From: Falsiruegeria litorea R37
GTDB taxonomy: Bacteria; Pseudomonadota; Alphaproteobacteria; Rhodobacterales; Rhodobacteraceae
Direction of reading: 5' to 3'
NCBI RefSeq assembly: GCF_900172225.1
Contig: NZ_FWFO01000003.1
Span: 1-64,000 of the forward strand
Length of the DNA: 64,000 nucleotides
Part shown: piece by piece, positions 33,994-42,555 of the stretch
Layout of the letters: each line of letters opens with the position of its first letter
Position numbering within the stretch: the first letter of the stretch is position 1
Notes under the pieces: generated by a model
Database searches by the model: none
Seen by the model: only the letters and a program-made list of their open reading frames with translations
What the model was told of the DNA's origin: nothing
Translations under genes and position numbers: made by a program

Positions 33994-34694
33994 CTGCACC
34001 GCTCGTCACAATTCTCGACGACGAACCCGAAATCCGCCAAATCCTGACGGATGTGCTCGAAGATGCTGGTTTCCGCACTCAGGCGTTTTCCCGTGCGCGT
34101 GAGTTTGAAGCCTCTCTCAAGCGAGTAACGCCGGACGTCTGCCTGGTGGACCTGTCGCTGCCCGACACCGACGGGCTGGCTTTGGTGCACCGGCTTGCAT
34201 TGGAACAGGGTGCGTCGGTGATCATCATTTCAGGCCGGGCGCAGGTGCAGGACCGCGTGACCGGACTGGAATTGGGGGCGGATGATTATATCACGAAACC
34301 CTTTGAACCGGCCGAGGTTGTGGCCCGCGTACGCGCCCGCCTGCGCGATGGCACCAAGGTGGTACAGCCCGGCGGCAACACGGCAGTCTTCAATGGTTGG
34401 ATCGCCCATTTCGACCGCTACGTTCTTGAGGATGAAACCGGCACGGAAAGCCCGTTTTCCCACGCCGAAGGCGAAGTTCTACGCCTTTTTCTGGAAAGCC
34501 CCAAACGCCTGATCAGCCGCGCACAAATGCAAGAGATGTTGGGCGGCGGCGCTGGCGAAAGTTTCGACCGCGCCATGGACGTACGCATTTCACGGCTGCG
34601 TACCAAGTTGAAAGAGGATCCCAAGAACCCCCGCTTGATCAAAACGATCTATGGGGCCGGGTATATCTTTCTGGGCGAAGTCGAGTGGCGCTGA
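33990..34694 (+). CDS. OmpR-family response regulator
   Basis: A 234-residue regulator. The receiver domain has the acidic pair Asp10-Asp11, the phospho-acceptor Asp54 (CLVDLSLPD) and the conserved Lys in DDYITKPFEP. A winged-helix DNA-binding domain follows (about 135-232), ending in the typical RTKLKEDPKNPRLIKTIYG region seen as short blocks and GAGYIF. Its start overlaps the stop of the hybrid kinase, so the pair is made together. Likely targets are the divergent acyl-CoA synthetase/ABC operon and its own genes. Confidence 0.93.
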   Translation: MTAPLVTILDDEPEIRQILTDVLEDAGFRTQAFSRAREFEASLKRVTPDVCLVDLSLPDTDGLALVHRLALEQGASVIIISGRAQVQDRVTGLELGADDYITKPFEPAEVVARVRARLRDGTKVVQPGGNTAVFNGWIAHFDRYVLEDETGTESPFSHAEGEVLRLFLESPKRLISRAQMQEMLGGGAGESFDRAMDVRISRLRTKLKEDPKNPRLIKTIYGAGYIFLGEVEWR

Positions 34695-34695
34695 A

Positions 34696-35238
34696 CTAAC
34701 CCCAGTCTGCAATGGCCAAGAGCCCAAAGGCGGAAATTGTCAAACTGTCTTTGACAGCACCTTTATTGATCATCTCGATGATTTCAGCCCGGCTAAACTT
34801 GGCCGTGATCATGTCCGCCTCTTGACTCTCGCGTTCCGTCGGACCGGGCTCCAACCCGGTTGCAAGATAGATATGACATACATTGGTGGTCAGGCCCGAG
34901 GCTGGGAATTGCTCTCCAAGCTTTGTCATCACTTGCGCGCGCAATCCCGTCTCTTCTTCCAGTTCGGTGCGCGCAATCTCGGTGGGGTCTGCATCAGGGT
35001 TCTCTTCCAATGCCCCGGCCGGAAACTCCCAGAACCGGCCAGACACCGGATAGCGATACTGCTCAACCATCTGAAATCGGCCGTCTGCATGCTGTGGAAC
35101 AACCAGCGCAAAATCGGTCTTTTCCACGAGACCGTAGATCCCGGACTGCCCATTCGGAAACCGGATCTCATCCTCATGCACGGTTGTCCATCTATTGCGA
35201 TAAACAGTTCGGCGCGACAGCCTTTCGATGATGTCCAA
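34696..35238 (-). CDS. NUDIX hydrolase, ADP-ribose pyrophosphatase type
   Basis: A protein of about 180 residues with a Nudix box, GALEENPDADPTEIA followed by RTELEEETGL, in which the usual Arg-Glu pair appears as Thr-Glu. It hydrolyses a nucleoside diphosphate linked to another group; the neighbourhood of EFPAG before the box fits ADP-ribose/sugar-nucleotide pyrophosphatases. No ATG is available in the plausible start region: the best start is a TTG at 35238 with GAGAG upstream, and a GTG at 35247 is possible. The frame continues to 35526 but overlaps the LysR gene. It converges with the response regulator gene with one base between stops. Confidence 0.75.
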   Translation of the reverse strand: MDIIERLSRRTVYRNRWTTVHEDEIRFPNGQSGIYGLVEKTDFALVVPQHADGRFQMVEQYRYPVSGRFWEFPAGALEENPDADPTEIARTELEEETGLRAQVMTKLGEQFPASGLTTNVCHIYLATGLEPGPTERESQEADMITAKFSRAEIIEMINKGAVKDSLTISAFGLLAIADWG

Positions 35239-35311
35239 AACAAACACTCTCAATAAAATCGATTTGCAGCCTGCATACTCCAAGCCGCGCGTCGGAGCAC
35301 CCCTAATCCAA

Positions 35312-36184
35312 TCAGGCAACAAAGCAATCTTTGTGTGCCTTGAACCACGGCACCAACAGATCGCGAAACGCCTTGACCTTGGCCGATGGCCAGACATCGC
35401 GATGCGCGACAACCCAAATGTCGGCGTAGCTCTGTGGTGGTAGTATAGGTACCTGCACAAGCCCTTCGGTGGCACGCCCAAGAAACATCGGCATGCGAAC
35501 CACACCCAACCCGGCTTTGGCTGCACCGATCATCGCAACCATGTCATCGAACACAAGCCTGACCCGGCTATTCGGGTACCGCTCTAAAGCGGGCTTGGGA
35601 ACGCCAGGGGTTTGCTCGTAAACGATCCAATCAATTGGATGCTGCGGCGTATCGGCCAAACTCTTCGCCACCGACAGAGAAGCGAAACTTGCCACCTGCT
35701 GCTCACACAGACGCAATCCCATAAGCGTATCTCCGGGCGTGCGGCTGATCCGAATGGCCATATCCGCCTCGCGTCGGTTCAGATCAAGCAGATCATTTGT
35801 TGCTCTCAGAAGCACCTCGACCTCGGGGTAGGCGTCAGAAAACTGAGCCAGCACTGGCGCGATATGGGGGCCGATCAACAACTGCGGCGCCGTGAGAACA
35901 AGACGCCCGCGCAAGGTTTGGTCTTGTCCCTGAACCGACCGAAAAAGGTCATCGGCCCGGTGGTCCATCTCGGCGGCTTTTGCTGCCACCAATTGCCCGG
36001 TCTCGGTCGGCTGATATCCCTCAGGCAATCTGTGAAACAGCGTTACACCCAGAGCAACTTCGGCCCTTTGGATACGACGGGCGACGGTCGTGTAGTTCAG
36101 CCCCAACGCCTCGGCCGCGGCAGCCAGTGTACCTCCTCGCGCAACGGCCAGGATCGTTTTCAGATCATCCCATTCGGCATTCAT
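35312..36184 (-). CDS. LysR-family transcriptional regulator
   Basis: A 290-residue regulator. The N-terminal winged helix is at about 4-62 (DDLKTILAVARGGTLAAAA, then NYTTVARRIQRAE), followed by the two-lobed co-inducer domain. It is divergent from the DUF1330 gene, the classic LysR layout, so that gene is its most likely target. Two copies of TTTTCGCA lie in the shared upstream region. The co-inducer is unknown. Confidence 0.92.
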   Translation of the reverse strand: MNAEWDDLKTILAVARGGTLAAAAEALGLNYTTVARRIQRAEVALGVTLFHRLPEGYQPTETGQLVAAKAAEMDHRADDLFRSVQGQDQTLRGRLVLTAPQLLIGPHIAPVLAQFSDAYPEVEVLLRATNDLLDLNRREADMAIRISRTPGDTLMGLRLCEQQVASFASLSVAKSLADTPQHPIDWIVYEQTPGVPKPALERYPNSRVRLVFDDMVAMIGAAKAGLGVVRMPMFLGRATEGLVQVPILPPQSYADIWVVAHRDVWPSAKVKAFRDLLVPWFKAHKDCFVA

Positions 36185-36191
36185 GCAAGCA

Positions 36192-36230
36192 TTTTCGCAT
36201 GGCCAGCAAGCAAATACACGCGTTTTCGCA
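36192..36230. promoter_or_regulatory. Twin TTTTCGCA repeats in the LysR/DUF1330 control region
   Basis: Exact copies of TTTTCGCA occur at 36192-36199 and 36223-36230, spaced 31 bases apart, about three helical turns and thus on the same DNA face. The first is embedded in a TGC-N10-GCA dyad. This fits recognition and activation sites of the LysR protein encoded next to it, but is not proven. Confidence 0.4.
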
Positions 36231-36285
36231 AATCAATCTCGTTGCTAGCTCAATGTCACGCAGACACCCACATCAGGAGAGCAAA

Positions 36286-36567
36286 ATGATCTATGCCGTT
36301 TTCAAAGCCAAATTGAACAACCCCCAGGCGCTCGCAGAGTACCGCGAACAGGCGGGTACAGCCCTGGCCAAACATAGAGGCAAAGTTGAACACGCAACCC
36401 CGGTGGCGCAAGCACTGGATGGCGCCCCAAGTGTGCCAGATGTCGCGGCACTTCTGTCCTTTCCCTCGATCCAAGCCGCGCAATCCTGGATCAACGACCC
36501 AGAGTTGGCCGATCTCCACGCTCTGCGACGGAGCGCAGGGGAAACCGAGATCCTGCTTCTGACTTGA
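36286..36567 (+). CDS. DUF1330-type small protein
   Basis: A 93-residue soluble protein with the ferredoxin-like alpha/beta barrel pattern of the DUF1330/dimeric-barrel superfamily (IYAVFKAKLNNPQALAEYRE at the start and the FPSIQAAQSWINDPE segment near 65-79). No catalytic role is established for the family. The ATG at 36286 is preceded by AGGAGA. It is divergent from the LysR gene and ends three bases before the convergent SGNH gene. Confidence 0.8.
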   Translation: MIYAVFKAKLNNPQALAEYREQAGTALAKHRGKVEHATPVAQALDGAPSVPDVAALLSFPSIQAAQSWINDPELADLHALRRSAGETEILLLT

Positions 36568-36569
36568 CC

Positions 36570-37274
36570 TTATCGGTTGTCGAACTGAGTAATGACCGAC
36601 GCCAATTTCCGGCCGATGATCCGGCTGGACTTGCGCGACGGGTGGATTAAGTCGGGCGAGAAATAGGTGATACCGCCACTTGGCACCACATCCTTGTTCG
36701 ACACAAAGATGACCCCGTCCTCTTGGCTGGCCAGCTTGATCAATCGCGCCTCAAGCTCGTCGCCTGCCGATTTGCAATGTTCGATGGGCGTTAGCAGACC
36801 TGGGCTGCGTAAGTAGCCAGTGAAAAGAACCCGCGCGCCGTCGTCTCGGACCCGGCGCGCAAAGGTCGGGATCTGCCCGCTCATCCCGTCTTTCGAGATC
36901 ATGCGATCCAGCATCCCGCTGCACCGCCCACAGCCACAACCAAACAACAGATCATTGCCCCCGCCGTTGACAACAACCCAGTCCCAATCGCCAGCAACGT
37001 ATTGGTTCGGAATATTGATCCCGCCCTTGGTGTTGTTCGGATCGCGGACCGTCATCCAGGCACCGCGGACGGACCTGTCAACGACGGCCTCGCCCAGAAC
37101 GTCTTCCATCACATGTGGGATCGAACTGCCCCAGGCCGAATTCCAGGCCATCAGGGAATCACCAACCGCAAGAATACGCGCGCCTTCATTGCGCGTGACG
37201 CTTTCCTGGCAAGCCGCGACCAAGCCTGTGAGGAAAATCAATATGATACCTAATTTTACACCAAAGAAACGCAT
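36570..37274 (-). CDS. SGNH/GDSL-type hydrolase lipoprotein
   Basis: A 234-residue protein with a lipoprotein signal: a hydrophobic helix then LTGLVAAC, with Cys22 as the lipidated residue. Block I of the SGNH fold is AVGDSLMAW (catalytic Ser), the oxyanion residues fall in VVNGGGNDLL, and the Asp-x-x-His pair is SPDLIHPS near the end. It would hydrolyse an ester, perhaps an acetyl group on cell-wall or exopolysaccharide sugars, at the membrane surface. A cysteine-rich FGCGCGRCSG insert after the oxyanion block is unusual. Confidence 0.85.
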   Translation of the reverse strand: MRFFGVKLGIILIFLTGLVAACQESVTRNEGARILAVGDSLMAWNSAWGSSIPHVMEDVLGEAVVDRSVRGAWMTVRDPNNTKGGINIPNQYVAGDWDWVVVNGGGNDLLFGCGCGRCSGMLDRMISKDGMSGQIPTFARRVRDDGARVLFTGYLRSPGLLTPIEHCKSAGDELEARLIKLASQEDGVIFVSNKDVVPSGGITYFSPDLIHPSRKSSRIIGRKLASVITQFDNR

Positions 37275-37359
37275 TGAAAAGGAAACCTGCTTCGTTGTTC
37301 GCTATCAAGATCCTAACCAAATTTTGGTGGCAAAATCAGGGCGAGAGACAGGCTTTTCT

Positions 37360-38544
37360 TTAAGACAGACTGTTCACAGCGCCAGAAAGAACATGCAATC
37401 CGGCCACCAAGTCCGCTTCGTCTGTATCCTCTTCGAATGCATGGCTAATGCCACCGATCGAAGGAACAAACAGCATGGCAACAGGCATGAGTTCCGCCAC
37501 ATTGGTTGCATCATGCAAGGCGCCCGAGGGCATCTTGCGCCATTTGCCCGGTGCCACCTTTTCAGCGGCTGATACTAAAGCGGCTTGCAATTTCATATCC
37601 ATGGCCACCGGCTCCAAACCCAGGAGCGGGCCAAAGCCGACCTCAATCGCCTTTTTCGACGCGATATCGCTTGCCGTTGCGCGCACGATCTTTTCCATGC
37701 GGTTCAGGCGGTCGCCATCCCCATCGCGCCATTGCATCGAAAACGTCACCCGCCCCGGCACGATGGATGAGGCGTTGGGATGCAGGCTGACGTGGCCGAT
37801 GGTCCAGACCGTGCGAGGGGTCACCACATTGCGAAACCGGTCGTTCAGCTCGGTATTGAAAGCTGAAAGCGCCTGAAACGCGTCGCGCCGCAGGTGCATC
37901 GGCGTTGTCCCTGCGTGATTTTGCTGCCCGTCAAAAGTGATCTTCATGTCCCGGATGCCGACAATTTCGGTCACCACACCGATTTGCTCGCCTTCGGCAT
38001 CCAGCGTCGGACCCTGCTCGATGTGCATCTCGATGTAGCCCGAGAACTGCGCGGGATCGACAAACTCTCCTGCCAGATCGCCCAGACACGCCCGTGCCTG
38101 GGCAAAAGGAACGCCTGCGTGATCCTTCAACCCTTCGGCCTGTTCCAAGGACAGGTTCCCCGACCAGATAGCCGATCCGGTGGTGACGCCGAACCGCCCT
38201 TCCTCGTCTTGAAAACTGACAACCGAAACAGGCACGTCAGCGCTTCGAGCAACCTCAAGCGCGGCCATCACGCCCAGTGCACCGTCCAGCCAGCCGCCTT
38301 CGGGTTGGCTGTCCGAGTGTGAACCCAACAGGATCGACGGACCATCCGCCAGCCCAAAGAGATTGCCCACCGGATCGAAATGCGGCGTCAAACCAGCCTC
38401 TCGCATCTGATCGGCCAGCCATTTGCGTGCAGCGATGTCCGTATCTGAATAGGCAGGTCGGATCACGCCCTTGCCAATCCCCGACGCGCCAAATTGGCGC
38501 AAATCATGCAGAGATTTCAGATACCGTTCGGGATTGATGGACAT
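37360..38544 (-). CDS. Zinc-dependent amidohydrolase, hydantoinase/carbamoylase (M20) family
   Basis: A 394-residue enzyme of the allantoate amidohydrolase / N-carbamoyl-L-amino acid hydrolase group. Metal ligands are in [31 protein letters not shown] and IEMHIEQGP, with the dimerisation domain between about 210 and 325. It removes a carbamoyl or ureido group from an amino acid derivative in the cytoplasm. No hydantoinase or allantoinase gene is nearby, so the substrate is open. It is transcribed divergently from the histidine phosphatase gene. Confidence 0.87.
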   Translation of the reverse strand: MSINPERYLKSLHDLRQFGASGIGKGVIRPAYSDTDIAARKWLADQMREAGLTPHFDPVGNLFGLADGPSILLGSHSDSQPEGGWLDGALGVMAALEVARSADVPVSVVSFQDEEGRFGVTTGSAIWSGNLSLEQAEGLKDHAGVPFAQARACLGDLAGEFVDPAQFSGYIEMHIEQGPTLDAEGEQIGVVTEIVGIRDMKITFDGQQNHAGTTPMHLRRDAFQALSAFNTELNDRFRNVVTPRTVWTIGHVSLHPNASSIVPGRVTFSMQWRDGDGDRLNRMEKIVRATASDIASKKAIEVGFGPLLGLEPVAMDMKLQAALVSAAEKVAPGKWRKMPSGALHDATNVAELMPVAMLFVPSIGGISHAFEEDTDEADLVAGLHVLSGAVNSLS

Positions 38545-38692
38545 AGCAGGCGCTCCTCATCGTGAGGCTTCAACATATTCAGCTTGTGGCCCGTCACAAG
38601 ACACCGCGACAGTTTTCATCAACCATCGTTCAAACGCCTCTGGTCCCTGCCTGAGACCTCGCCTAAGACTTGGCCCGAACAGGAGCGCCCGA

Positions 38693-39343
38693 ATGTCCCA
38701 CATCACACTCATCCGTCACGGTCAGGCCAATACCGAAGCCCGTGACGAAGACAGCTATGACAAGCTCAGCCCGCTGGGGCATCAGCAAGCCGCCTGGCTG
38801 GGCGCGCATCTGTCAGATGCTCAGGCCCACCACCCGCGCGTCTATTCCGGTACCCTGACCCGGCACATCGAAACCGCGGCCAGCATGGGACTGCCCGCGC
38901 CCGAGCAGGACGCCCGGCTGAACGAGATCGAGTACTTTACGCTCGCCAACCTGCTCGAAGAACAGCACGGCGTCGCAATCCCGATCGAGCGTGAGGGATT
39001 CATCCAACACCTGCCGCGCGTCTTCACCGCCTGGCAGAATGGCGAGCTTGATGGTCCTCCTGAGACCTTTCAAGAGTTCGAGGCTCGCACCTATGACGTG
39101 ATCCACGAAATCGGCAAAGGGGCTGGACCTGCCGTGGTGGTCACCTCGGGCGCGTTCATCTCGATGGTGATGCGGCAGGCAATGGGACTGGACATACCGT
39201 CGATGTCGCGGCTGGCTCTTGCCATCATGAACACGTCGATGCATCGTCTGTTCCCGATTGGCGACCATCTGAGCCCGGTTCTGTTCAACGCGGTGCCGCA
39301 CCTGGAAGCCCCCGATCGGCATTACGCCCAGACCCACCTCTAG
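38693..39343 (+). CDS. Histidine phosphatase family protein
   Basis: A 216-residue phosphoglycerate-mutase-like phosphatase with the LIRHGQA catalytic motif at 5-11, the SGTLTRHIETA segment with the second Arg/His set, and a late conserved VVTSGAFISMV in place of the usual VSHG. The lack of a His there makes catalysis uncertain. The ATG at 38693 follows AGGAGCGCCCGA. It is the first gene of a tight five-gene run ending in lysine catabolism, with ten bases to the GST gene. Confidence 0.85.
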   Translation: MSHITLIRHGQANTEARDEDSYDKLSPLGHQQAAWLGAHLSDAQAHHPRVYSGTLTRHIETAASMGLPAPEQDARLNEIEYFTLANLLEEQHGVAIPIEREGFIQHLPRVFTAWQNGELDGPPETFQEFEARTYDVIHEIGKGAGPAVVVTSGAFISMVMRQAMGLDIPSMSRLALAIMNTSMHRLFPIGDHLSPVLFNAVPHLEAPDRHYAQTHL

Positions 39344-39353
39344 GAGACCTCGG

Positions 39354-39968
39354 ATGCAGCTGTATTACGCCCCCAGAACAATTTCGATCGCCATCGCCAT
39401 CGCGCTGGAAGAGGCAGGGTTGGAGTATGAACCTGTCAAATTGGACTTTGCCTCTGGCGAGCAGACGACCCCAGCTTATGCCCAGATCAACCCTAAAGCG
39501 CGGGTGCCTGCTCTGGTGGTCGACGGCGGTATTCTGACGGAAACCGGGGCGCTGCTGGATTACGTCGCCGCCAAGGCGCCCGAAGCCGGGCTGGTGCCCG
39601 CCGATCCGGTGATGGCGGCCCGTATGCGTGAGGTGATGTATTACCTCGCCTCGACCATGCATGTGAACCACGCCCATAAGATGCGAGGCCCTCGGTGGGC
39701 GGACAAGAAAAGCAGTTGGGCGGATATGAAGGGCAAAGTTGCCGAAACCATGACCGCTTCTTGCGCATACATCGAAAGCAATGGTCTGCGTGGGCCGTTT
39801 GTGCTGGGCGACAGCATCAGCCTTGCAGACATCTATCTTTATGTGGTGTGCAGCTGGCTTGAAGGGGACGGTGTCGATGTTTCGACCTTCCCCAAGATTG
39901 TAGCCTTCCGCGCCGCGATGGAAGCGCGTGCCTCGGTTCAGGCCGTCAAAGCCGCCGGCATGCTTTAA
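39354..39968 (+). CDS. Glutathione S-transferase
   Basis: A 204-residue GST with an N-terminal thioredoxin-like domain (QLYYAPRTISIAIAIALEE, then KARVPALVVDGG and TETGALLDYVA, the glutathione site) and an all-alpha C-terminal domain from about 85. It conjugates or isomerises electrophiles with glutathione. It lies in a run with the lysine genes, 25 bases before the lysine reductase gene; a role in dealing with the reactive aldehyde of that pathway is conceivable but unproven. Confidence 0.88.
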   Translation: MQLYYAPRTISIAIAIALEEAGLEYEPVKLDFASGEQTTPAYAQINPKARVPALVVDGGILTETGALLDYVAAKAPEAGLVPADPVMAARMREVMYYLASTMHVNHAHKMRGPRWADKKSSWADMKGKVAETMTASCAYIESNGLRGPFVLGDSISLADIYLYVVCSWLEGDGVDVSTFPKIVAFRAAMEARASVQAVKAAGML

Positions 39969-39993
39969 TGGTATGCTCTGAAAAGGACGTAAC

Positions 39994-41049
39994 ATGACAC
40001 ATCTCTGGGTTCGGGCCGAACAGCGCCTAAACGAAGATCGCGTGGGCCTGACGCCTGCGGGCGCGGCCAAGCTGATTGCAGCAGGCATCAAGGTCACGGT
40101 CGAGGAAAGCGGCACACGCGCCATCGGCATCGACGGGTACCGAGACGCAGGCTGCGAGATCGCAGCCGAGAACAGCTGGCCGCAGGCCCCTGCTGAGGCC
40201 ATCATCTTTGGCCTCAAGGAACTACCCGAGGACGGCACGCCCCTGCTGCACAAACACATCATGTTCGGCCATGCGTTCAAGGGCCAGCATTCGGGCCGCG
40301 CCCTGTTGGAGCGGTTCAAGGCCGGGGGCGGAACGCTCTATGATCTTGAATATCTGGTGGATGAAACCGGCCGTCGCGTCGCCGCCTTTGGCTATTGGGC
40401 CGGTTATGCCGGCGCTACCGTGACGCTCAAAACCTGGGCTGCGCAACAACGGGGCGAGGAATGCGGCCCGGTTGGGGCCTATCCGGGCAAGGACGCCCTG
40501 CTGGCAGAATTGAGCTCGGAATTGGACGAAACCGGCGTCGCCCGCCCTTCGGCTATCGTGATCGGTGCGCTTGGCCGCGTGGGATCGGGTGCCGCGGACC
40601 TGTGCGAGGCCATGGGCGTTGCAGTCACTAAATGGGACATGGCCGAAACCGCAAGCGGCGGACCATTCCCGGAGATCCTGGATCACGATCTGTTCCTGAA
40701 CTGCATCTTCGCCCGCCCCGGAACGCCCGTGTTTGTGCCGCAAGAGGCCTTAAGTGCGGACCGCAAGCTGACCGCCATCGGCGATGTCGCCTGCGACCCG
40801 GACAGCGACTATAACCCCGTGCCTGTCTATGACCGCGCCACCACTTGGGATGCGCCTGCACTGCGTGTGGCAAGCGACCCGGTGCTGGATGTGATGGCCA
40901 TCGACAACCTGCCCTCAATGCTGCCTGCCGAAAGTTCCGAAGATTACGCCGACCAGCTTTTGCCTTCGCTGCTGATGCTGGCTGATCTCGACACCGGCGT
41001 CTGGGGTCGGGCACGCGACACGTTCAAAACCCACATGCAGGACGTCTGA
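39994..41049 (+). CDS. Saccharopine dehydrogenase (lysine-forming) / lysine 2-oxoglutarate reductase
   Basis: A 351-residue enzyme of the AlaDH/PNT-like LYS1 family. The opening WVRAEQRLNEDRVGLTPAG and the GYRDAGCEI region match the substrate domain, FGHAFKGQHSG near 90 is a LYS1 mark, and the nucleotide-binding fold reads VIGALGRVGSGAADL near 188-202. In bacteria that degrade lysine it condenses lysine with 2-oxoglutarate to saccharopine. The second enzyme of the pathway follows two genes on, so catabolism is more likely than synthesis. One base separates it from the SemiSWEET-like gene. Confidence 0.92.
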   Translation: MTHLWVRAEQRLNEDRVGLTPAGAAKLIAAGIKVTVEESGTRAIGIDGYRDAGCEIAAENSWPQAPAEAIIFGLKELPEDGTPLLHKHIMFGHAFKGQHSGRALLERFKAGGGTLYDLEYLVDETGRRVAAFGYWAGYAGATVTLKTWAAQQRGEECGPVGAYPGKDALLAELSSELDETGVARPSAIVIGALGRVGSGAADLCEAMGVAVTKWDMAETASGGPFPEILDHDLFLNCIFARPGTPVFVPQEALSADRKLTAIGDVACDPDSDYNPVPVYDRATTWDAPALRVASDPVLDVMAIDNLPSMLPAESSEDYADQLLPSLLMLADLDTGVWGRARDTFKTHMQDV

Positions 41050-41050
41050 C

Positions 41051-41299
41051 ATGGAACTCTACATCGGTATCGCTGCGGCGATATTTGGCACCGTCTGCTG
41101 GATCCCGCAGGCGTGGAAAGCCTGGAGCAGCCGCGACACATCCGGCCTGTCGTTGCCATCCAACCTGATGTTCCTGCTAACCGTCTCGTTGTGGCTGATT
41201 TACGGCCTGATGGTGGGCGACCTGCCGCTGATCCTGGCCAACGTCTGTGCGGTCACGGCGGTTCTGGTCATCGTCACCGCCAAATTGAAATTCGGATAA
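41051..41299 (+). CDS. SemiSWEET / PQ-loop family transporter in the lysine operon
   Basis: An 82-residue protein with three membrane helices (about 3-20, 35-54 and 58-78) and the PQ-loop in CWIPQAWKAW at the end of helix 1. Proteins of this half-size type dimerise to form a channel-like carrier. Bacterial SemiSWEETs are known mostly for sugars, whereas eukaryotic PQ-loop proteins of the PQLC2/Ypq group carry lysine and arginine. It stands between the two lysine-degrading enzymes with one base and 13 bases spacing, so an amino-acid substrate is likely here. Confidence 0.86.
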   Translation: MELYIGIAAAIFGTVCWIPQAWKAWSSRDTSGLSLPSNLMFLLTVSLWLIYGLMVGDLPLILANVCAVTAVLVIVTAKLKFG

Positions 41300-41312
41300 G
41301 GGAGAGATCCAG

Positions 41313-42455
41313 ATGACAATCCATTGGTGCGGAACCGGCCTGTCGGCCATCCCCGGACTGCGACGCCTGATCGAGGCTGGTCATGATGTGACCGTCTGGA
41401 ATCGGACCGTCGAAAAGGCGCAGGCCGAGGTCGGCGACCTGACCGACAAGATCAAAGCCTTTGACATCGACGTTCTGGCCGGGGAATTGGCCAAGGAGGA
41501 CGTCATCGTCTCCATGCTGCCAGGTGACTGGCACGTGCCGCTGGCGGAACTGGCCATCGCCAAGGGCGCGAACTTTGTCAGCTCGTCCTACATCGCGCCG
41601 GAAATGCGCGCGCTGGACGAGCGTGCCCGCGAGGCCGGAGTGGTGATCGTGAACGAGGTGGGTCTGGATCCGGGTATCGACCACCTGATGGCACATGCGC
41701 TGATCGACGACTATCGCGCCTCGGACGCGTTTGATGCCGATAACCACCTGAGTTTCATCTCATATTGTGGCGGCATTCCCAAAACACCGAACCCGTTCCG
41801 CTATAAATTCAGCTGGTCGCCCCTGGGTGTGCTCAAGGCGCTGCGCTCGCCGTCGCGTTCGATCCGCAACTATGCTCCGCTGGACGTGGCACGTCCGTGG
41901 GACGCGATCAGCAGCTATGTGGCCCCGCTTCCCATGCCGGAAAGCTTTGAGGTCTACCCAAACCGCGACTCGCTCCCGTTTCAAGCGCAGTACCATTTCG
42001 AAGAGCACTGGCCGGTCAAAGAGTTCGTCCGCGGCACCCTGCGTCTGAATGGCTGGGCCGAGGCCTGGGACGGTGTGTTCAAAGAGGTTGAAACGCTGTC
42101 GGGTCCCGAAGGTGATGCCCGTCTGAAAGAGATGTCCGATCAGTTCTGGGCCGAGAATGCCTATGACGAGGGCGAACCGGATCGCGTGGTGCTTTGCGTC
42201 GGCCTCAAGGCCGAAAAAGACGGCACCGAAGTCTGGCACAAGACCTATGTGATGGACGCCTGGGGCGACGAACGCGGTACCGCGATGGCCCGTCTGGTGT
42301 CGATCCCGGTGTCCCTGGCGATCGAAGCGGTGATGGATCGCGCCATCGCGGCCGGAGTTCACGCCGCCCCCAGCGACCCGAAACTGGTCGGCGCCTGGAT
42401 GGGTGAGATCGATAAATTGGCGCAGCACCTGCAAATCGTGGATCATACTGCCTAG
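41313..42455 (+). CDS. Saccharopine dehydrogenase (glutamate-forming), LYS9-like
   Basis: A 380-residue enzyme of the saccharopine reductase family. The N-terminus gives a nucleotide-binding fold (IHWCGTGLSAIPGLRRL) though with a reduced glycine motif, FVSSSYIAPEMRALDERA and NEVGLDPGIDHLMAHALID are family marks, and the middle region ISYCGGIPKTPNPFRYKFSW forms the substrate domain. It oxidises saccharopine to glutamate and aminoadipate semialdehyde. It ends the lysine operon, and a hairpin terminator follows. The aminoadipate semialdehyde dehydrogenase for the next step is not in the window. Confidence 0.92.
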   Translation: MTIHWCGTGLSAIPGLRRLIEAGHDVTVWNRTVEKAQAEVGDLTDKIKAFDIDVLAGELAKEDVIVSMLPGDWHVPLAELAIAKGANFVSSSYIAPEMRALDERAREAGVVIVNEVGLDPGIDHLMAHALIDDYRASDAFDADNHLSFISYCGGIPKTPNPFRYKFSWSPLGVLKALRSPSRSIRNYAPLDVARPWDAISSYVAPLPMPESFEVYPNRDSLPFQAQYHFEEHWPVKEFVRGTLRLNGWAEAWDGVFKEVETLSGPEGDARLKEMSDQFWAENAYDEGEPDRVVLCVGLKAEKDGTEVWHKTYVMDAWGDERGTAMARLVSIPVSLAIEAVMDRAIAAGVHAAPSDPKLVGAWMGEIDKLAQHLQIVDHTA

Positions 42456-42500
42456 TTCAGGCCAAGGGCACCTGCCCTAGGATTGCGCCGCAACTTGATC

Positions 42501-42533
42501 GACCCGCCGGGAACCTGGCGGGTCGCCGTGTTT
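42501..42533 (+). terminator. Probable terminator of the lysine operon
   Basis: GACCCGCC (42501-42508) pairs with GGCGGGTC (42517-42524), with GCCGTGTTT after it. The T-run is weak, but the stem lies between the operon end and the convergent transaminase gene and could serve both. Confidence 0.65.
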
Positions 42534-42555
42534 CAAGCCTGCCGCCACTGCCCGG

